A stretch of 64,000 nucleotides of DNA from NCBI GenBank assembly GCA_002104905.1, contig MCFE01000021.1, forward strand, positions 172,027-236,026, read 5' to 3'. Source of the DNA: Basidiobolus meristosporus CBS 931.73 (lineage: Eukaryota; Basidiobolomycota; Basidiobolomycetes; Basidiobolales; Basidiobolaceae). The notes under the pieces were generated by a model. The model ran no database searches. It was given only the letters and a program-made list of their open reading frames with translations, and was not told the DNA's origin. Positions 10,240-21,689 of the stretch are shown piece by piece (position 1 is the stretch's first letter; each line of letters begins with the position of its first letter). The position numbers and the translations under genes are program-made.

Positions 10240-11780
10240 ATATGACTCCAAACAAGGATTCTCAGACATGGTATATTGATTCTGGAGCATCTTAACACTC
10301 TACACACCAAAAAGAACTTTTTACCCAATATCAAGTAGTTCCAATTAAGAAGGTTTTCATGGGTGATAATAGAACACCTGATGCAGTGGGAGAAGGAACT
10401 ATCCAAGTAAGCCTCAGAAGCAGTGAAGGAAGCCATACACTGACTTTTAAGGAAGTACTCTATGTGTCAGAAATAGCCAAGAACCTACTATATGTAAGCA
10501 AGGCTACTGCAGAAGGACTCAGTTTCAACTTTAACAATTCTGCATGCAATATCAGTCATCAAAATGGCGCTCATGTTGCTTTGGGTATCAGAGATCAGAA
10601 TCTAGACAAGTTGACTTATTTTCCATCATATTTGGAAGCCAATATAAGTAATTTTAATGAAGAAACACTGATGCTTTGGCACAGGAGATTTGGGCACATC
10701 AATTTTGATTATTTGCACAAAATGATCAAATATCAGTTAATATCTGGAGTAAAAGTTGATCCACCAGCAAATTTGGAGCAATGTGAAGCCTGCATATATG
10801 GGAAACACGCCACAAAACTGTTCAAGGGCTCTGGGTTAATCAAAACTAAAAAAAATTTGATCTAATTCACTCAGATCTGTGTGGACCTATGCAAAATTCA
10901 TCCTCAGGCAGGATGAGGTATTTAATCACTTTTATTGATGATTATACAAGATACTTGATGGTTTACTTCATGGAGTGAAAGGAAGACGCTCTGTCTAAGC
11001 TCAGGGAGCTCAAAGCCATGATGGAGAAAGAAACCGGTGAAAAAATCAAGAAAATACACTCTGACAATGGTGGAGAATATACCTCAAAACTCTTCATCTA
11101 CCTCTGCAAAATTCATGGGATAAAGCAGGAGACTACTGTACTATACTCCCCACAGCACAATGAAGTAGTAGAATGTGCTAACAGATCAATAGTAGATATG
11201 GCCAGATCTATGATCCATGATCAAAAATTATCCTATGATTCTTGAGCAGAATCAGTTGTTACTGTTGTATACCTTAAATGTAGGAGTTACAACAGAATAC
11301 TTTGTGATTCTACTCCATTTGAAGCATATTATGGGTACAGACCAGGTGCAGAACATCTAAGATTATTTGGGTGTACAACATATGCCAAAAAACTGCCTGG
11401 AAATCAGTCAAAATATGAGCCAAAAAGTGTAAAATGCATATTATTGGGTTACTGCAATGAGAGTAAAGTGTACAGACTCTACAATACCAAAGCAAAGAAG
11501 CTAATCAAGTCTGAGGATGTGTTGTTTGATGAAAATTCAAAATTTCCACAAAAAATGACATCAGAAGATGACAAAAATCTGATCTCAAGTCCATCAATTG
11601 TCAGGATTGAATCAGAGCAAAACAATGAGATTTTTTTCACTCCAGATGACTCTGCAACTATGATGCAGCCTGAAGCAGTGCCCAGGAATATCCCAGAAAT
11701 GATCATTCCAGTATCATATGCCCAGAGATCCAATCAAACAAGAAATAGCCTAAATTACTATATCAATGAGGGACAGACTT
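10240..11780 (+). pseudogene. Copia protease, pre-integrase and integrase, copy B
   Basis: The protease active site WYIDSGAS is at about 10267-10290, followed by an in-frame TAA. An open stretch 10359-10865 carries VLYVSEIAKNLLYVSK and the integrase zinc finger (LWHRRFGHINFDYL, then CEACIYGK). The core follows with HSDLCGPM near 10870, HSDNGGEYTS near 11060 and NEVVECANRS near 11160, giving all three acidic catalytic positions. Frame breaks occur at TGA codons near 10976 and 11243 that stand where Trp is expected. The integrase tail (SKYEPKSVKCILLGY) and a Ser/Glu-rich linker run to 11780. Confidence 0.85.
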
Positions 11781-11781
11781 A

Positions 11782-12672
11782 GCCTATGCCTATTCAGTCA
11801 ATATAGATGAACCCTGGACTGTAAAAGAGGCCCTAAATAGCCCTCAGACAAAGTTTTGGAGATCTGCAATGACCGAGGAATATCAGGTCCCAATGGAAAA
11901 TCAAACTTGGGACTCAGTCAAATTAACAATCAACCAAAAATCAATTGGATGCAGATGGGTCTTCAAGACAAAATACAAGGCTGATGGTACAATTGAGAGA
12001 TGCAAAGCAAGACTTGTGGCCAAAGGATACTCCAAAACAAAGGCTCTTGACTATACTAAAACCTTGGCACTGGTAGCCAAGTTTAATTCCATCAGATTAA
12101 TATTAGCTATTGCAGCCAAATATGAGTTTTTATTCATCAAATGGTTGTAAAAGCTGCATTTTTGAATGGAGAACTTGATGAGGACATGTATATAGACCAG
12201 CATGATGGATTTGCTGACCAAGATAGCTCCCATTTGGTCTGGAAGCTTAAAAAATCACTATATGGTCTCAAACAATCACCAAGAGCCTGGAATTGCAAGA
12301 TAGATATTTATATGGAATCTTTGAGTTTCAAAAGGAGTAAAGCTGACAATAGTATATACTGTAAGCCACATAGAGTAGATCCAGCTCTATTAGCTCTATA
12401 TGTGAATGATCTTATTATAGCCACCAATAATGTAGCAACATTGGAAGAGACTAAATCCAGCCTATCTAAGGAGTTCAAGATATCCAATCTAGGAGAACTC
12501 AGTTACTACTTAGGGATTAAGTTCTCCATAGACAGAAGTACCCAGACTATCACCCTAAGCAAATCCAAATATATCCAAGATATATTAAAGAAGTACAAAA
12601 TGGAAGACTATAGCTCAGCAGCTACCCCAATGGAGACAAACCTTAACTTGGTCAAAACTCAACCTAATCAAG
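11782..12672 (+). pseudogene. Copia reverse transcriptase, copy B (5' part)
   Basis: RVT_2 motifs are clear: NQKSIGCRWVFKTKYKADGT near 11930, RCKARLVAKGYSKTKALDYT near 12000, KKSLYGLKQSPRAWN near 12250 and LYVNDLIIATNN near 12400. The catalytic YVDD box is YVND, so one of the two essential aspartates is replaced. One frameshift lies at about 12140 between the two open stretches (11869-12150 and 12141-12773). The Gypsy element begins at 12678 inside this gene, and the sequence resumes at 21690. Confidence 0.85.
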
Positions 12673-12677
12673 AGAGC

Positions 12678-13917
12678 AGTGGTAATGGAAAGTATTCCAT
12701 TACTACAATATCTATAAACCAATATTGCACTCATTTCTTTATTTTGCTTTTTGCTATTGTGACACACAAGTGAAAGATCAAGAATTTCCAACTTTGAAGA
12801 ACAAATGCTCCAGACCCTGACAGGCAATCCACCCAAGAATTTTATGTCATACAGAACACGTAGTAGCCAACACATGTTTCAAATTACAGCTCATTTGAAG
12901 CAGTACTTAAGGAGTTATGACCAAAAGAGTCCAATCATTATATATACTATGCCTTATTGCTAGGATTACTAGGGTGACTTTGTTGCGTGTAACTTTCAAA
13001 CCAGCCAATCAAATCACATGCAATTTTCACAGGTGCTGCGCCTATGTCCAATCTGCTCCACTGCAAAATTTTAGCTTTGTATCATGTGTATTGCTTGCGC
13101 AATTGCCCAAAAACTGTGATCCTTCAAAATTTTCATATATATGACTTCCCCAGCTGAAAAATAAAGAGGGAGCCTCTCTTTCCGGAATCTCCACACTACA
13201 ATTACAAGTTTAAAGGTTATAAGACTTCCCCTGCATCACTTGCACTGTTGAGTATTCTGACTTTGATAGTACTACATCAGTAAAGAGACTGCAAAGCTCA
13301 CAAGAATCCAATCTAAGTTCTACAGAAACTACCACTTTTCTGTTGGACAAGTCCCCTCTAAGAAACCCCTTTACTCTAAAGACACCCCTTTAGATACCCC
13401 TTTAGTCTAAAGACCCCTTTAGAGACCCCTTTAGGAAACCCCTTTACTCTAAAGAAGCCCCTTTAGGCACCCTTTTAGTGTAAAGTCCACATTAGAGACC
13501 ACTACAAGAAGCCCCTTTACTCTAAAGACACCCCTTTAGACACCCCTTTAGGTCTAAAGACCCCTTTAGAGACTTCTATAACACACCCCTTTAGGTTAAA
13601 GGGGAGTTCAGAATTTCCATATTAGGAAATATTTTCTCAGAGAGGAAAGTTACTTCCAAATAAGGAAAAGTTACTATAAAAGTAAATAAGCCAATTAGTC
13701 AACAGAAGGTCAGAACACTGCTGTAGAAGTGATAAACACTGCCTACAGTATATTTTGAGCCTAAGATTGAGAAAATTAGTGAAAGTTATATCTTCTATCG
13801 GTATATCAAGCTCCCAATAAACTATTTCAGTATTAGCATACTGGAAGCAGTTGCACATTGTTGATTAGCCTCTACATTGTAGAGCAAGCCCCAAACTAAT
13901 CAGAATACAGCACAATA
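12678..13917 (+). repeat. 5' LTR of the Gypsy element
   Basis: It begins AGTGGTAATGGAAAG (the 3' LTR has TGTGGTAATGGAAAG) and ends near CAGCACAATA. It is colinear with the 3' LTR throughout, with scattered substitutions. It contains a run of CCCCTTTA motifs (13340-13610) and is about 30 bases longer than the 3' LTR because that array is longer here. ATATATACTATGCC near 12940 and AAAATAAAG near 13157 are possible promoter and polyadenylation elements. Confidence 0.9.
13340..13610 (+). repeat. CCCCTTTA/CTAAAG motif array in the Gypsy 5' LTR
   Basis: About a dozen copies of a short motif (CCCCTTTAG, often followed after a few bases by CTAAAGACC) follow one another with irregular spacing of about 12-25 bases. 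CTTTAG and CTAAAG are reverse complements, so adjacent copies can fold as short hairpins. The 3' LTR has the same array at about 21150-21372 with roughly one repeat period fewer. Unequal slippage between repeats explains the difference. Confidence 0.85.
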
Positions 13918-13923
13918 AGAATT

Positions 13924-13941
13924 TGGTGGAGGACCTGGGTA
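13924..13941 (+). promoter_or_regulatory. Probable primer-binding site of the Gypsy element
   Basis: Six bases after the 5' LTR end the sequence TGGTGGAGGACCTGGGT begins with TGG, the complement of a tRNA CCA end, and continues with what could be the complement of a tRNA acceptor stem and T arm. Position and start fit a tRNA primer-binding site. I cannot name the tRNA. Confidence 0.5.
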
Positions 13942-13984
13942 GTTTGAACCTTTCACTATACAAGCATCAAGAAACGTTACAAGA

Positions 13985-15324
13985 ATGACCAATACACCAC
14001 TCCCAGAGTTAATAGCCACTTTTAAAGGTGCCATTCCAGTAAAATTCTCAGGAGAGAATGTTACTGAGCTTCTAGAAGAGTTTAACAATATAGCTGCAGC
14101 ATTTGAGCTATCACACAAGAACAAAATCCAGTTGTTTCCCTTTCTCTGTGAAGTTGAAGTATCAAGATTCTTACAAAGTTTGGATCCATTTAAGATATCT
14201 GTTGGCACTAACTATAACTGGGACACTGCTCAACAAGCTATTTTAGCTGAGTACCAAAAGGAAGCACAGTTTGTTACACTAAATGAGCTAGAAATGCCTT
14301 ATAACAAGACCCAACCCTTGCAGAAGTACATTCAAGAGTTTGAGTCAAAAGCAAGGCATGTTGAAGCAGCTATTGGAATTCCAAGATTTTATCAAAGAAA
14401 CTATTTTCTGATGAGTATGCCTCCTGAAATACGTAATGCCATTAGCCACCAAGTTCAGGCTACAAGCTCCTACAACAATGTTAAACAAATGGTGTTAAAC
14501 TATCAATCAGGGAGACAAGTCATGGATTCCATTAATATTCAAATGAAGATTCCACTCCAGCTAAACAAATTCTTCATTGTACAAATAACCCACAAAGTGA
14601 TCAGGTTAATGATTTAATTGATGCATTAGGAAAACTGACGCTTAAGTTGGACTCTCAAAGTGTACCATCATCAAGCATCAACAAGGCAAGACCAGAAAAT
14701 CCCAAAACAACCAGTAATTATCCACAGCAAACCAAATATTATGTGTACTGTGAATCTGCTGAGCATAGCTGTTATGGTTGTCAAATATTGAATATTGATA
14801 TTGACAGTCATAAGGTTATGATTGATTGTTATGGGAAGATCTGTGATATTGCTGGAAACCCCTTGCCTATCAACAGAGGTTATGGTGGAATGAGGTCCTA
14901 TGTACTTGCTCAAGAAGAATCAAGTAAAAGCACCAAGACATCAAATTTCATACAAATCCAAAGGACTGCAGAAATTCCAAGCAATGAACGTTACGTACTC
15001 ACAATATCAGATCCATCAGGGCAGGTCCAAGAATATCTAATGGAAAAAGAGGAAGTTGAAGAGTTTAATTGCCTTGTTGATAAGAGAAAGTATGTTTCTA
15101 CAGAGAACAATCCTAAAAAAGTGTGTACCAACAAAAGAAATCAGCCAACTGTTGAAATACCAGTACAGCCAGAAACATCAAAAATCCAAAAAGAACACTT
15201 GCAAACTCAATCTAAGTATGACACTACTGCAATTACACAGAAAGTTATCGACAAATTCTGGAAATCTCCATTCCCACAACTTACAAATCAAGAAATGTTC
15301 ACCACCATCAACAATCTCAGTTAA
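13985..15324 (+). pseudogene. Gypsy gag, two open segments
   Basis: The ATG at 13985 opens a 210-residue stretch with typical retroviral-gag-like content (PVKFSGENVTELLEEFNN, then FLCEVEVSRFLQSLDPF, YIQEFESKARHVE). It stops at about 14617. A second open stretch (14647-15324) in another frame contains a zinc-knuckle-like piece (VYCESAEHSCYGC) and a charged linker. One frameshift near 14540-14620 separates them. Gag would package element RNA into virus-like particles; here it is broken. Confidence 0.75.
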
Positions 15325-15336
15325 CTACTACCAGAA

Positions 15337-15801
15337 ATGGTTAAGCCTATGAACAAAGATATCCTGAAGAATTATCAAGAACAGTCATCAACAATGTTAT
15401 CAGGTGCACAACTACAATTTGAAGTCAAAAAAGCCTTTTACTCTATTACAACAGGAAGCTATGCTGCTACAATCAACAATGTTGAAGTGGAATGTGTTTT
15501 TGATTCTGGATCAGATATCAATGCTATCACCGCTATGAATTTTGAAAAAATCAAATTGCCATTGACAGAAGTTGTCTGGGATATGAGAACTGCTACAGGT
15601 GCAACTGAGAAGATGCTTGGACTTTGTCACTCTGTACCAATTGAAATTGGAGGAATCAGGGTCACTTCTCCCTTTTTCATTGTTGCCAATGGACCCACTT
15701 TTGAGGTATTGTTGGGACAACCATATGAGAGAAAATCTCTTCTACAAGCTGGTAATAGACCTGATGGAAGCTTATGGCTGACAATCACATCTGACAATTG
15801 A
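15337..15801 (+). pseudogene. Gypsy aspartic protease domain
   Basis: The open stretch contains VECVFDSGSDINAI, a retropepsin active site of the DSG form, and downstream VLLGQPYERKSLLQ, the flap and C-terminal block typical of Gypsy proteases. It is separated from gag by a stop at 15322-15324 and from RT by a stop at 15799-15801. In an intact element this would be the first domain of pol. Confidence 0.8.
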
Positions 15802-16323
15802 AAAAGAAGGGCAACCTTTTGTGCAGCAGAAGAGAATAATCCAAGAAATGCAGACTCCATTCCAGTACAAAACATACAGGTTCATAAGGATATTTTGTTT
15901 TATGATCAACACTTCATTCCATTGACAACAAGTAAGACAAATACCAAGTATAAGCCAGTTGCATTGAAAGCAAAGCCAGTATCTACTGGAATATCACCAT
16001 CTGCCCACAACAATCCTCAAATGGAGCCTTTGCACAAATATGACAAAATCAAACTCACAGAAGAGAAGCTCAAGGAGTTGGCTATTGGGACTACTCTTTC
16101 CACTGAGGAGAAAAGTCTCTTTTTGATTATGCTACAATGCTATGACAATGTCTTTGCATTTAATGATGCACAAAGAGGATGTTTATCCACAGAGCTATTT
16201 CCACCGGTTAAGATCCATACCGTTGAACATACACCATGGGCACTGAGATCATATCCTATTCCCTCAAGATTATTGAACAAAGTAATTGAAGTGCTACAAT
16301 CAAGATTTCAATGTGGAGTCATT

Positions 16324-17056
16324 AGACTTGTTCCATTGGATAGTGCCACATTGAGCCATGAGTGCCAAATAGTGCCATTGCGTGCCAGAGAGGCATAGTA
16401 GACCTAAACTTGGCCCCAGAGTGTGAAACATAACTCTGCATCTTCACGCAAAGCAGCCCCTGTGTTTCACCCATTGTGTTGGAGAAAATCCATTTTTTGA
16501 CCTTTTTTTTGGATCTATGTTGTGCATGATGTGTAAGAGCACAGAATAATTGAAGACATGCACCTGGTACTCAATACCCATGGCACTCTGAAACTAGCTC
16601 CTGTAGCATGTATCATGTCACAAAAATGAATGGCACTATCTTGGTCCACTGGTACTATCTGGCACTATATTTAAATATTAGCCCTAAAGTAAGACCCATA
16701 CAAAGCACTTATAGTGCCAGATAGTACCAGTGGACCAAGATAGTGCCATTCATTTTTGTGACATGATACAAGCAACAGGAGCTAGTTTCAGAGTGCCATG
16801 GGTATTGAGTACCTGGTGCATGTCTTCAGCACTCCTGTGCTCTTACACATCCTGCACAACATTGATCCAAAAAAAATGGTCAAAAAATGGATTTTCTCCA
16901 ACACAATGTGTGAAACACAGGGGCTGCTTTGCATGAAGATGAAGCGCTATGTTTCACACTCTGTGGCCAAGTTTAGGCTCACATGGCCTCCCTGGCACAC
17001 TATGGCATCATTTGGCACTCATGGCTCAATGTGGCACTATCCAACGGAACAAGTCT
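16324..17056. mobile_element. Palindromic (foldback) TIR element related to the Harbinger-like transposon
   Basis: Two arms of about 345 bases (16324-16668 and 16711-17056) are near-perfect reverse complements around a 42-base AT-rich spacer. The ends read AGACTTGTTCCATTGGATAG and its complement with one base different, the same terminal sequence as the element at 4344-7748. The trinucleotide ATT is duplicated (16321-16323 and 17057-17059); deleting the element and one ATT restores the Gypsy RT frame (CGVIEYSYG). It has no coding capacity and is therefore a non-autonomous derivative moved by the related transposase. Confidence 0.9.
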
Positions 17057-18198
17057 ATTGAATATAGCTATGGACCTTATTGCAATCCCTGGTTTACACC
17101 GTTGAAGAAAAATGGAAGTCTACGGTTTATTCAAGATGTACAGCATTTGAATAAGGTCACCATCAAAGATGCTATGCAACCACCCATACAACATGAGTAT
17201 ATTGAGTCATTTACTGGATATCCTCTGATTACAACATTGGATCTTTATTCACAATATGACCAAATACTTCTGGATCCTACCTCAAGAGATTTCACTGCTA
17301 TGGATACACCAATAGGACTCATAAGGATGACAAGAATTCCTCAAGGATGGACAAACTCTGTCCAAAATTATCAATGTGCAATGATTTGAGTTTTGGATGA
17401 CTGTTTCCCTGAAATATGCCAACCATTTCTTGATGACATTGCAGTTAAGGATAAGTCCAGAGAAAAAGATACATCGCATGTCTTACCTCAAGTAACAAGA
17501 TATGTTTATGATCACATATGCTCTGTTGAAAGGGTCATGAAGAAACTTCAAGCTTCTGGTCTGACTGTATCAGGAGCCAAATGCAAGTTTGGCTACAACA
17601 AAGCAATCATTCTAGGTGAACTTGTTACTGAAAAAGGGAGATTGCCTGATCCTGCAAAACTTTCATTGGCACTGAATTGGAAGCCACCAAGGAATATTCA
17701 TCAAGTCAGACAATTGTTAGGACTTACTGGTCTATTCAGAATCTGGATCAAGAACTATGCTCAAATTGCTAAGCCACTGACTCAGTTATTACAGAAAAAC
17801 CAGAAATTTGAATGGCATGAGGAACAGGCAAATGCTATGTTGACATTGCTTGAGTCATTATTAAAGCCACCTGTCTTAGCAGCTATAGACTACAGTGTTA
17901 TTGATTCACAACCAATCATTGTATCAGTTGATAGCTCTGGAATTGGGGCTGGTGGAATCATGATTAAAGTTTTGAAAGATCATCATTGACAACCTTGCAA
18001 ATATCTTAGTAAACTATTTGAAGGGAATGAGCTTAACTATCCATCTATCAAGAAAGAAGCACTGGGAGTACTCTATGTACTCAAAAAGCTAAAGCCATAC
18101 TTATTAGGAGTACACTTCACACTGGAGGTTGATGCCAAGCCATTATTAGGAATGTTGAATAAGTTGGAGCTTTTGCCTGATCCTATTCTAGCACGGTG

Positions 18199-19000
18199 TG
18201 GTAGGGTAAACATACCTCCCACAGACAAGTTTATTCATATAGTCATTATGATATACTTATCCATATTTTATCTTATCAGTATTATCCCATTCTTCTTTTG
18301 CCCATATTATCAGTATTATCCCCATATGATGTTTACCCTGATTAGTTATTAGCATTAGTTATCCCAGATGTTATTCAGCTTTGTGATCAGTAGATGTATC
18401 TATATAAGGCAAGTACCCGCGTCAGTACCCGTGACACATGACCTAGGTCTGCGTTACCATCTCTACCATTTCAATACCATATATGGTATTTCTATGTTGC
18501 ACAGGTTTCAGACTACTGATTCCTGATTGGTTGAGAGTGCTGTGCCTTTTAGAACCTTCCAGGACATTCTTGGCATATTTTTAGCTCATAGTGATGTCAT
18601 CAAGAATTCCACTGATACCTAGAATCTTCTAGAACCTTGTCATTAGTAATCACTTGGCAATCAGGAAAAGTATTTAAGGGAAAGCAATCCCTCATCAATA
18701 AATCATCCCTTCTATCAGTAACACTTCTACCTTATTGATTAGCAGTTGATCACTGCACCTGCCTTCAACAGTACATCTCAGACCTGCCATCAAGGAGCTT
18801 TTCAGGGTAGTGCACAAGACACACAGAGGTCTTTGGAGACACTTGGAGCACCTAGGAAGCAAGAGAAGCAGGAGCTTTTACCATAGAGACATACTGACAA
18901 AGACACCAGCAGTTTAGACCCAGAGGTTATTGCACCCATCAGACACCTCACACACCTTGAGTTGTGTAGCTTCTCCCAGGAGTACCTCTACACCACCACA
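18199..19000. repeat. Solo LTR (802 bp, separate family) in Gypsy RNase H
   Basis: The block begins TGGTAGGGTAAAC and ends CACCACCACA, giving TG...CA termini. It is flanked by a 6-base near-duplication, ACGGTG (18193-18198) and ATGGTG (19001-19006). Excision restores the RNase H reading (LARW joined to ISYIQ). It contains TATA-like TCTATATAAGG near 18397, TATTTAAGG near 18671 and AATAAA near 18699, consistent with an LTR read on the plus strand. No similar copy was seen elsewhere in the window. Confidence 0.8.
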
Positions 19001-19382
19001 ATGGTGGATATCATACATCCAGATCCTTGACTTTATGCTGCAACACATACCAGGAGCCAATCACAAAGGACCTGATGCCTTATCTAGAAAGCAACCAAAT
19101 TCACCGTACTCAACTGATGATGATGAGATTGATGAGTGTCTTGAAAACACTAGTCTTGGATTCTCATTCAGACATATGATACAAAGCAATTATCAACAAA
19201 TCAAGGAATTTCTTACATCACTCAAAGTTCCTGCTAATATTCCCACAAATCAACGCACAAATTTTAAAAGGAAGGCTCTGAAGTTTATACTGTATGACAG
19301 CACACTTTTCAGAAAAAGCAAACATGGAGTTCCTTGACGGTATATACATAACAAGCATGATCAAGAGAAGATCATTCAAGAA

Positions 19383-20465
19383 TTGCATGAATCTGAATCA
19401 GGAGGTCATAAGGGAATTACATCAACATATGCAAAAATCTCCTTACGGTATTTTTGGCCAACACTGTACACTGACACAAAAGAATATGTGAAATCATGTA
19501 TTGCATGTCAAAGAAGAGACAACCAAAAGATGCATGAACCACTTCACAGTATATACACATCTTATGCTTGGCAAATTGCACATGTAGATATTATACATTT
19601 ACCAAGGGCAACAGCTGGGTATAAGTATGTGGTGGACTGTTGTGATAATTTTGCTGGTTGGATAGAGGCTAGAATGCTGAAACAAGCCAATGCAAAAGCA
19701 GTAGCAAGATTTCTCAAAGAAGATGTATATCTCAGACATGGTTCAGTTGGCACCCTTATTGCAGACAATGGAGAATGTGGATCTTATGAAATACAAGCAC
19801 TAGCAACAAAGCATGGAACCAAGCTTATACATACTACGCCATATCACCCACAGGCAAATTCACCAGTTGAACGTGGACATTCTGCTTTTGCAAACACATT
19901 AGCAAAGCTTAGCTATGAAGAACCCAACAAGTGGGCAAATAACCTTCATGCAGCAATTTGGGCTGATAGAGTTACGGTAAAAAGAAGTACAGGGTATACA
20001 CCATTTTTTTTAATATATGGACATGAAGCTGTTTTGCCAATAGACATATCTTTTGAGAGTTGGCTTACCCTCCCATGGAAACCAACCATGACAACATCAG
20101 AGCTATTGCTAGCAAGAGTACAACAGATTCAACAAGCACACACTCTGCAACAGAATGCAATAGAAAACCTGAAAAAATCCAGAATGGCTGGCAAGGAGTA
20201 CTTTGACGCTCATAAATGCCTAAGAAAAACATTGTTAGAAGTAGGTGAGTTGACACTACTTCACAACCCAAAAAGCCAAAGAAACAAGGCATCCAGGCTG
20301 GATATGCAATGGCAAGGTCCCTACAAGATCATACATGCAAACAAAAACGGATCTTACAAACTAGCAGAACTTGACAGTACACCACTTGCACTGACACAAC
20401 CTGGTAACAGATTGAAGAACTTCCATATCAGAAGTAATAATGAGGGCATTATTTCTCAAAGTTAG
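19383..20465 (+). pseudogene. Gypsy integrase, long open frame
   Basis: This 360-residue open stretch is an almost complete integrase. It has the HHCC zinc-binding region (ESGGHKGITSTYAKI, then CIACQRR), the core with HVDIIHL, the DNGE block (IADNGECGSYEIQ) and SPVERGHS giving the D,D,E triad, and a C-terminal domain with VGELTLLHNPKSQ and MQWQGPYKIIHA. It is joined in the parental pol to RNase H through 19007-19337, which ends in a TGA at about 19336. It ends next to the polypurine tract, so no chromodomain follows. Confidence 0.88.
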
Positions 20466-20473
20466 GGGAGACT
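20463..20473 (+). promoter_or_regulatory. Polypurine tract of the Gypsy element
   Basis: The sequence TAGGGGAGACT, starting inside the integrase stop codon, lies immediately before the 3' LTR start. This is where plus-strand DNA priming occurs in LTR retrotransposons. Confidence 0.6.
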
Positions 20474-21684
20474 TGTGGTAATGGAAAGTATTCCATTACT
20501 AAAATATCTCTAAACCAATATTGCACTCATTTCTTTATTTTACTTTTTGCTATTGTAACACACAAGTGAAAGATCAAGAATTTCCAACTTTGAAGAGCAA
20601 ATGCTCCAGACCCTGACAAACAATCCACCCAAGAATATTATGTCATACAGAACACGTAGTAGCCAACACATGTTTCAAATTACAGCTCATTTGAAGCAGT
20701 ACTTGAGGAGTTATGACCAAAAGAGTCCAATTATTATATATACTAAGCCTTATTGCTAGGATTACTAGGGTGACTTTGATCGCGTGTAACTTTTGAACCA
20801 GCCAATCAAATCACGTGCGATTTTCACAGGTGCTGTGCCTATGTCCGATCTGCTCCACTGCAAAATTTTAGCTTTGTATCATGTGTATTGCTTGCGCAAT
20901 TGCCCAAAAACTTTGATCCTTCAAAATTCACATATATATGACTTCCCCAGCTGAAAAATAAAGAGGGAGCCTCTCTTTCCGGAATCTCCACACTACAATT
21001 ACAAGTTTAAAGGTTATAAGACTTCCCCTGCATCACTTGCACTGTTGAGTATTCCGACTTTGATAGGTACTACATTAGTAAAGAGACTGCAAAGCTCACA
21101 AGAATCCAATCTAAGTTCTACAAGAAGCTACCACTTTTCTGTTGGAAAAGTCCCCTCTAAGAAACCCCTTTATTCTAAAGACACCCCTTTAGATACCCCT
21201 TTAGTCTAAAGACCCCTTTAGAGACCCCATTAGGAAACCCCTTTACTCTAAAGAAGCCCCTTTAGGCACCCTTTTAGTGTAAAGTCCATATTAGAGACCA
21301 CTACAAGAAGCCCCTTTACTCTAAAGACACCCCTTTAGAGACTTCTATAACACACCCCTTTAGGTTAAAGGGGAGTTCAGAATTTCCATATTAGGAAATT
21401 TTTCTCAGAAAGGAAAGTGACTTCAAAATAAGGAAAAGTTACTATAAAAGTAAATAAGCTGATTAGTCAACAGTAGGTCAGAACACTGCTGTAGAAGTGA
21501 TAAACACTGCCTACAGTATATTTTGAGCCTAAGATTGAGGAAATTAGTGAAAGTTATACCTTCTATCGGTATATCAAACTACCAATAAACTATTTCAGTA
21601 TTAGCATACTGGAAGCTGTTGTACATTGTTGATTAGCCTCTACATTGTAGAACAAGCCCCTAACTAATCAGAATACAACACAAC
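20474..21684 (+). repeat. 3' LTR of the Gypsy element
   Basis: It begins TGTGGTAATGG and ends ACAACACAAC just before the duplicated AGAGC. It matches the 5' LTR along its length. The main length difference is the loss of about 30 bases in the CCCCTTTA array. Confidence 0.9.
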
Positions 21685-21689
21685 AGAGC

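Larger units (their letters stand above)
15895..19130 (+). pseudogene. Gypsy reverse transcriptase and RNase H, interrupted by two insertions
   Basis: RT begins at 15895-16320 (TVEHTPWALRSYPIP) and, after the 733 bp palindrome, continues at 17060 (YSYGPYCNPWFTPLKKNG). Motifs FIQDVQHLNKVTIKD, TLDLYSQYDQILL and the catalytic block QPFLDDIAVKD (near 17420) follow, with a TGA near 17386 before the catalytic block. The connection and RNase H (VDSSGIGAGGI; YPSIKKEALGVLYVLKKL) run to 18192. An 802 bp solo LTR splits the RNase H end, which resumes at 19007 (ISYIQILDFMLQHIPGANH) through DALSRK near 19090. Confidence 0.85.
12678..21684 (+). mobile_element. Ty3/Gypsy LTR retrotransposon, 9.0 kb, with 5-bp target duplication
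   Basis: Two direct LTRs of about 1.2 kb (12678-13917 and 20474-21684) bound gag, protease, RT, RNase H and integrase in the Gypsy order (integrase last). The 5 bp AGAGC at 12673-12677 and again at 21685-21689 is the target duplication in the Copia host. Inside, a 733 bp palindromic element (16324-17056) and an 802 bp solo LTR (18199-19000) are inserted; without them the element is about 7.5 kb. The LTRs remain similar over their whole length, but internal frames carry several stops and shifts, so it is probably inactive now. Confidence 0.92.

Noticed and set aside
13340-13610. Possible CRISPR array (regularly repeated CCCCTTTA motif)
   Set aside because: Repeats are short, imperfect and unevenly spaced, lie inside LTRs of a eukaryotic retrotransposon, and occur in both LTR copies.
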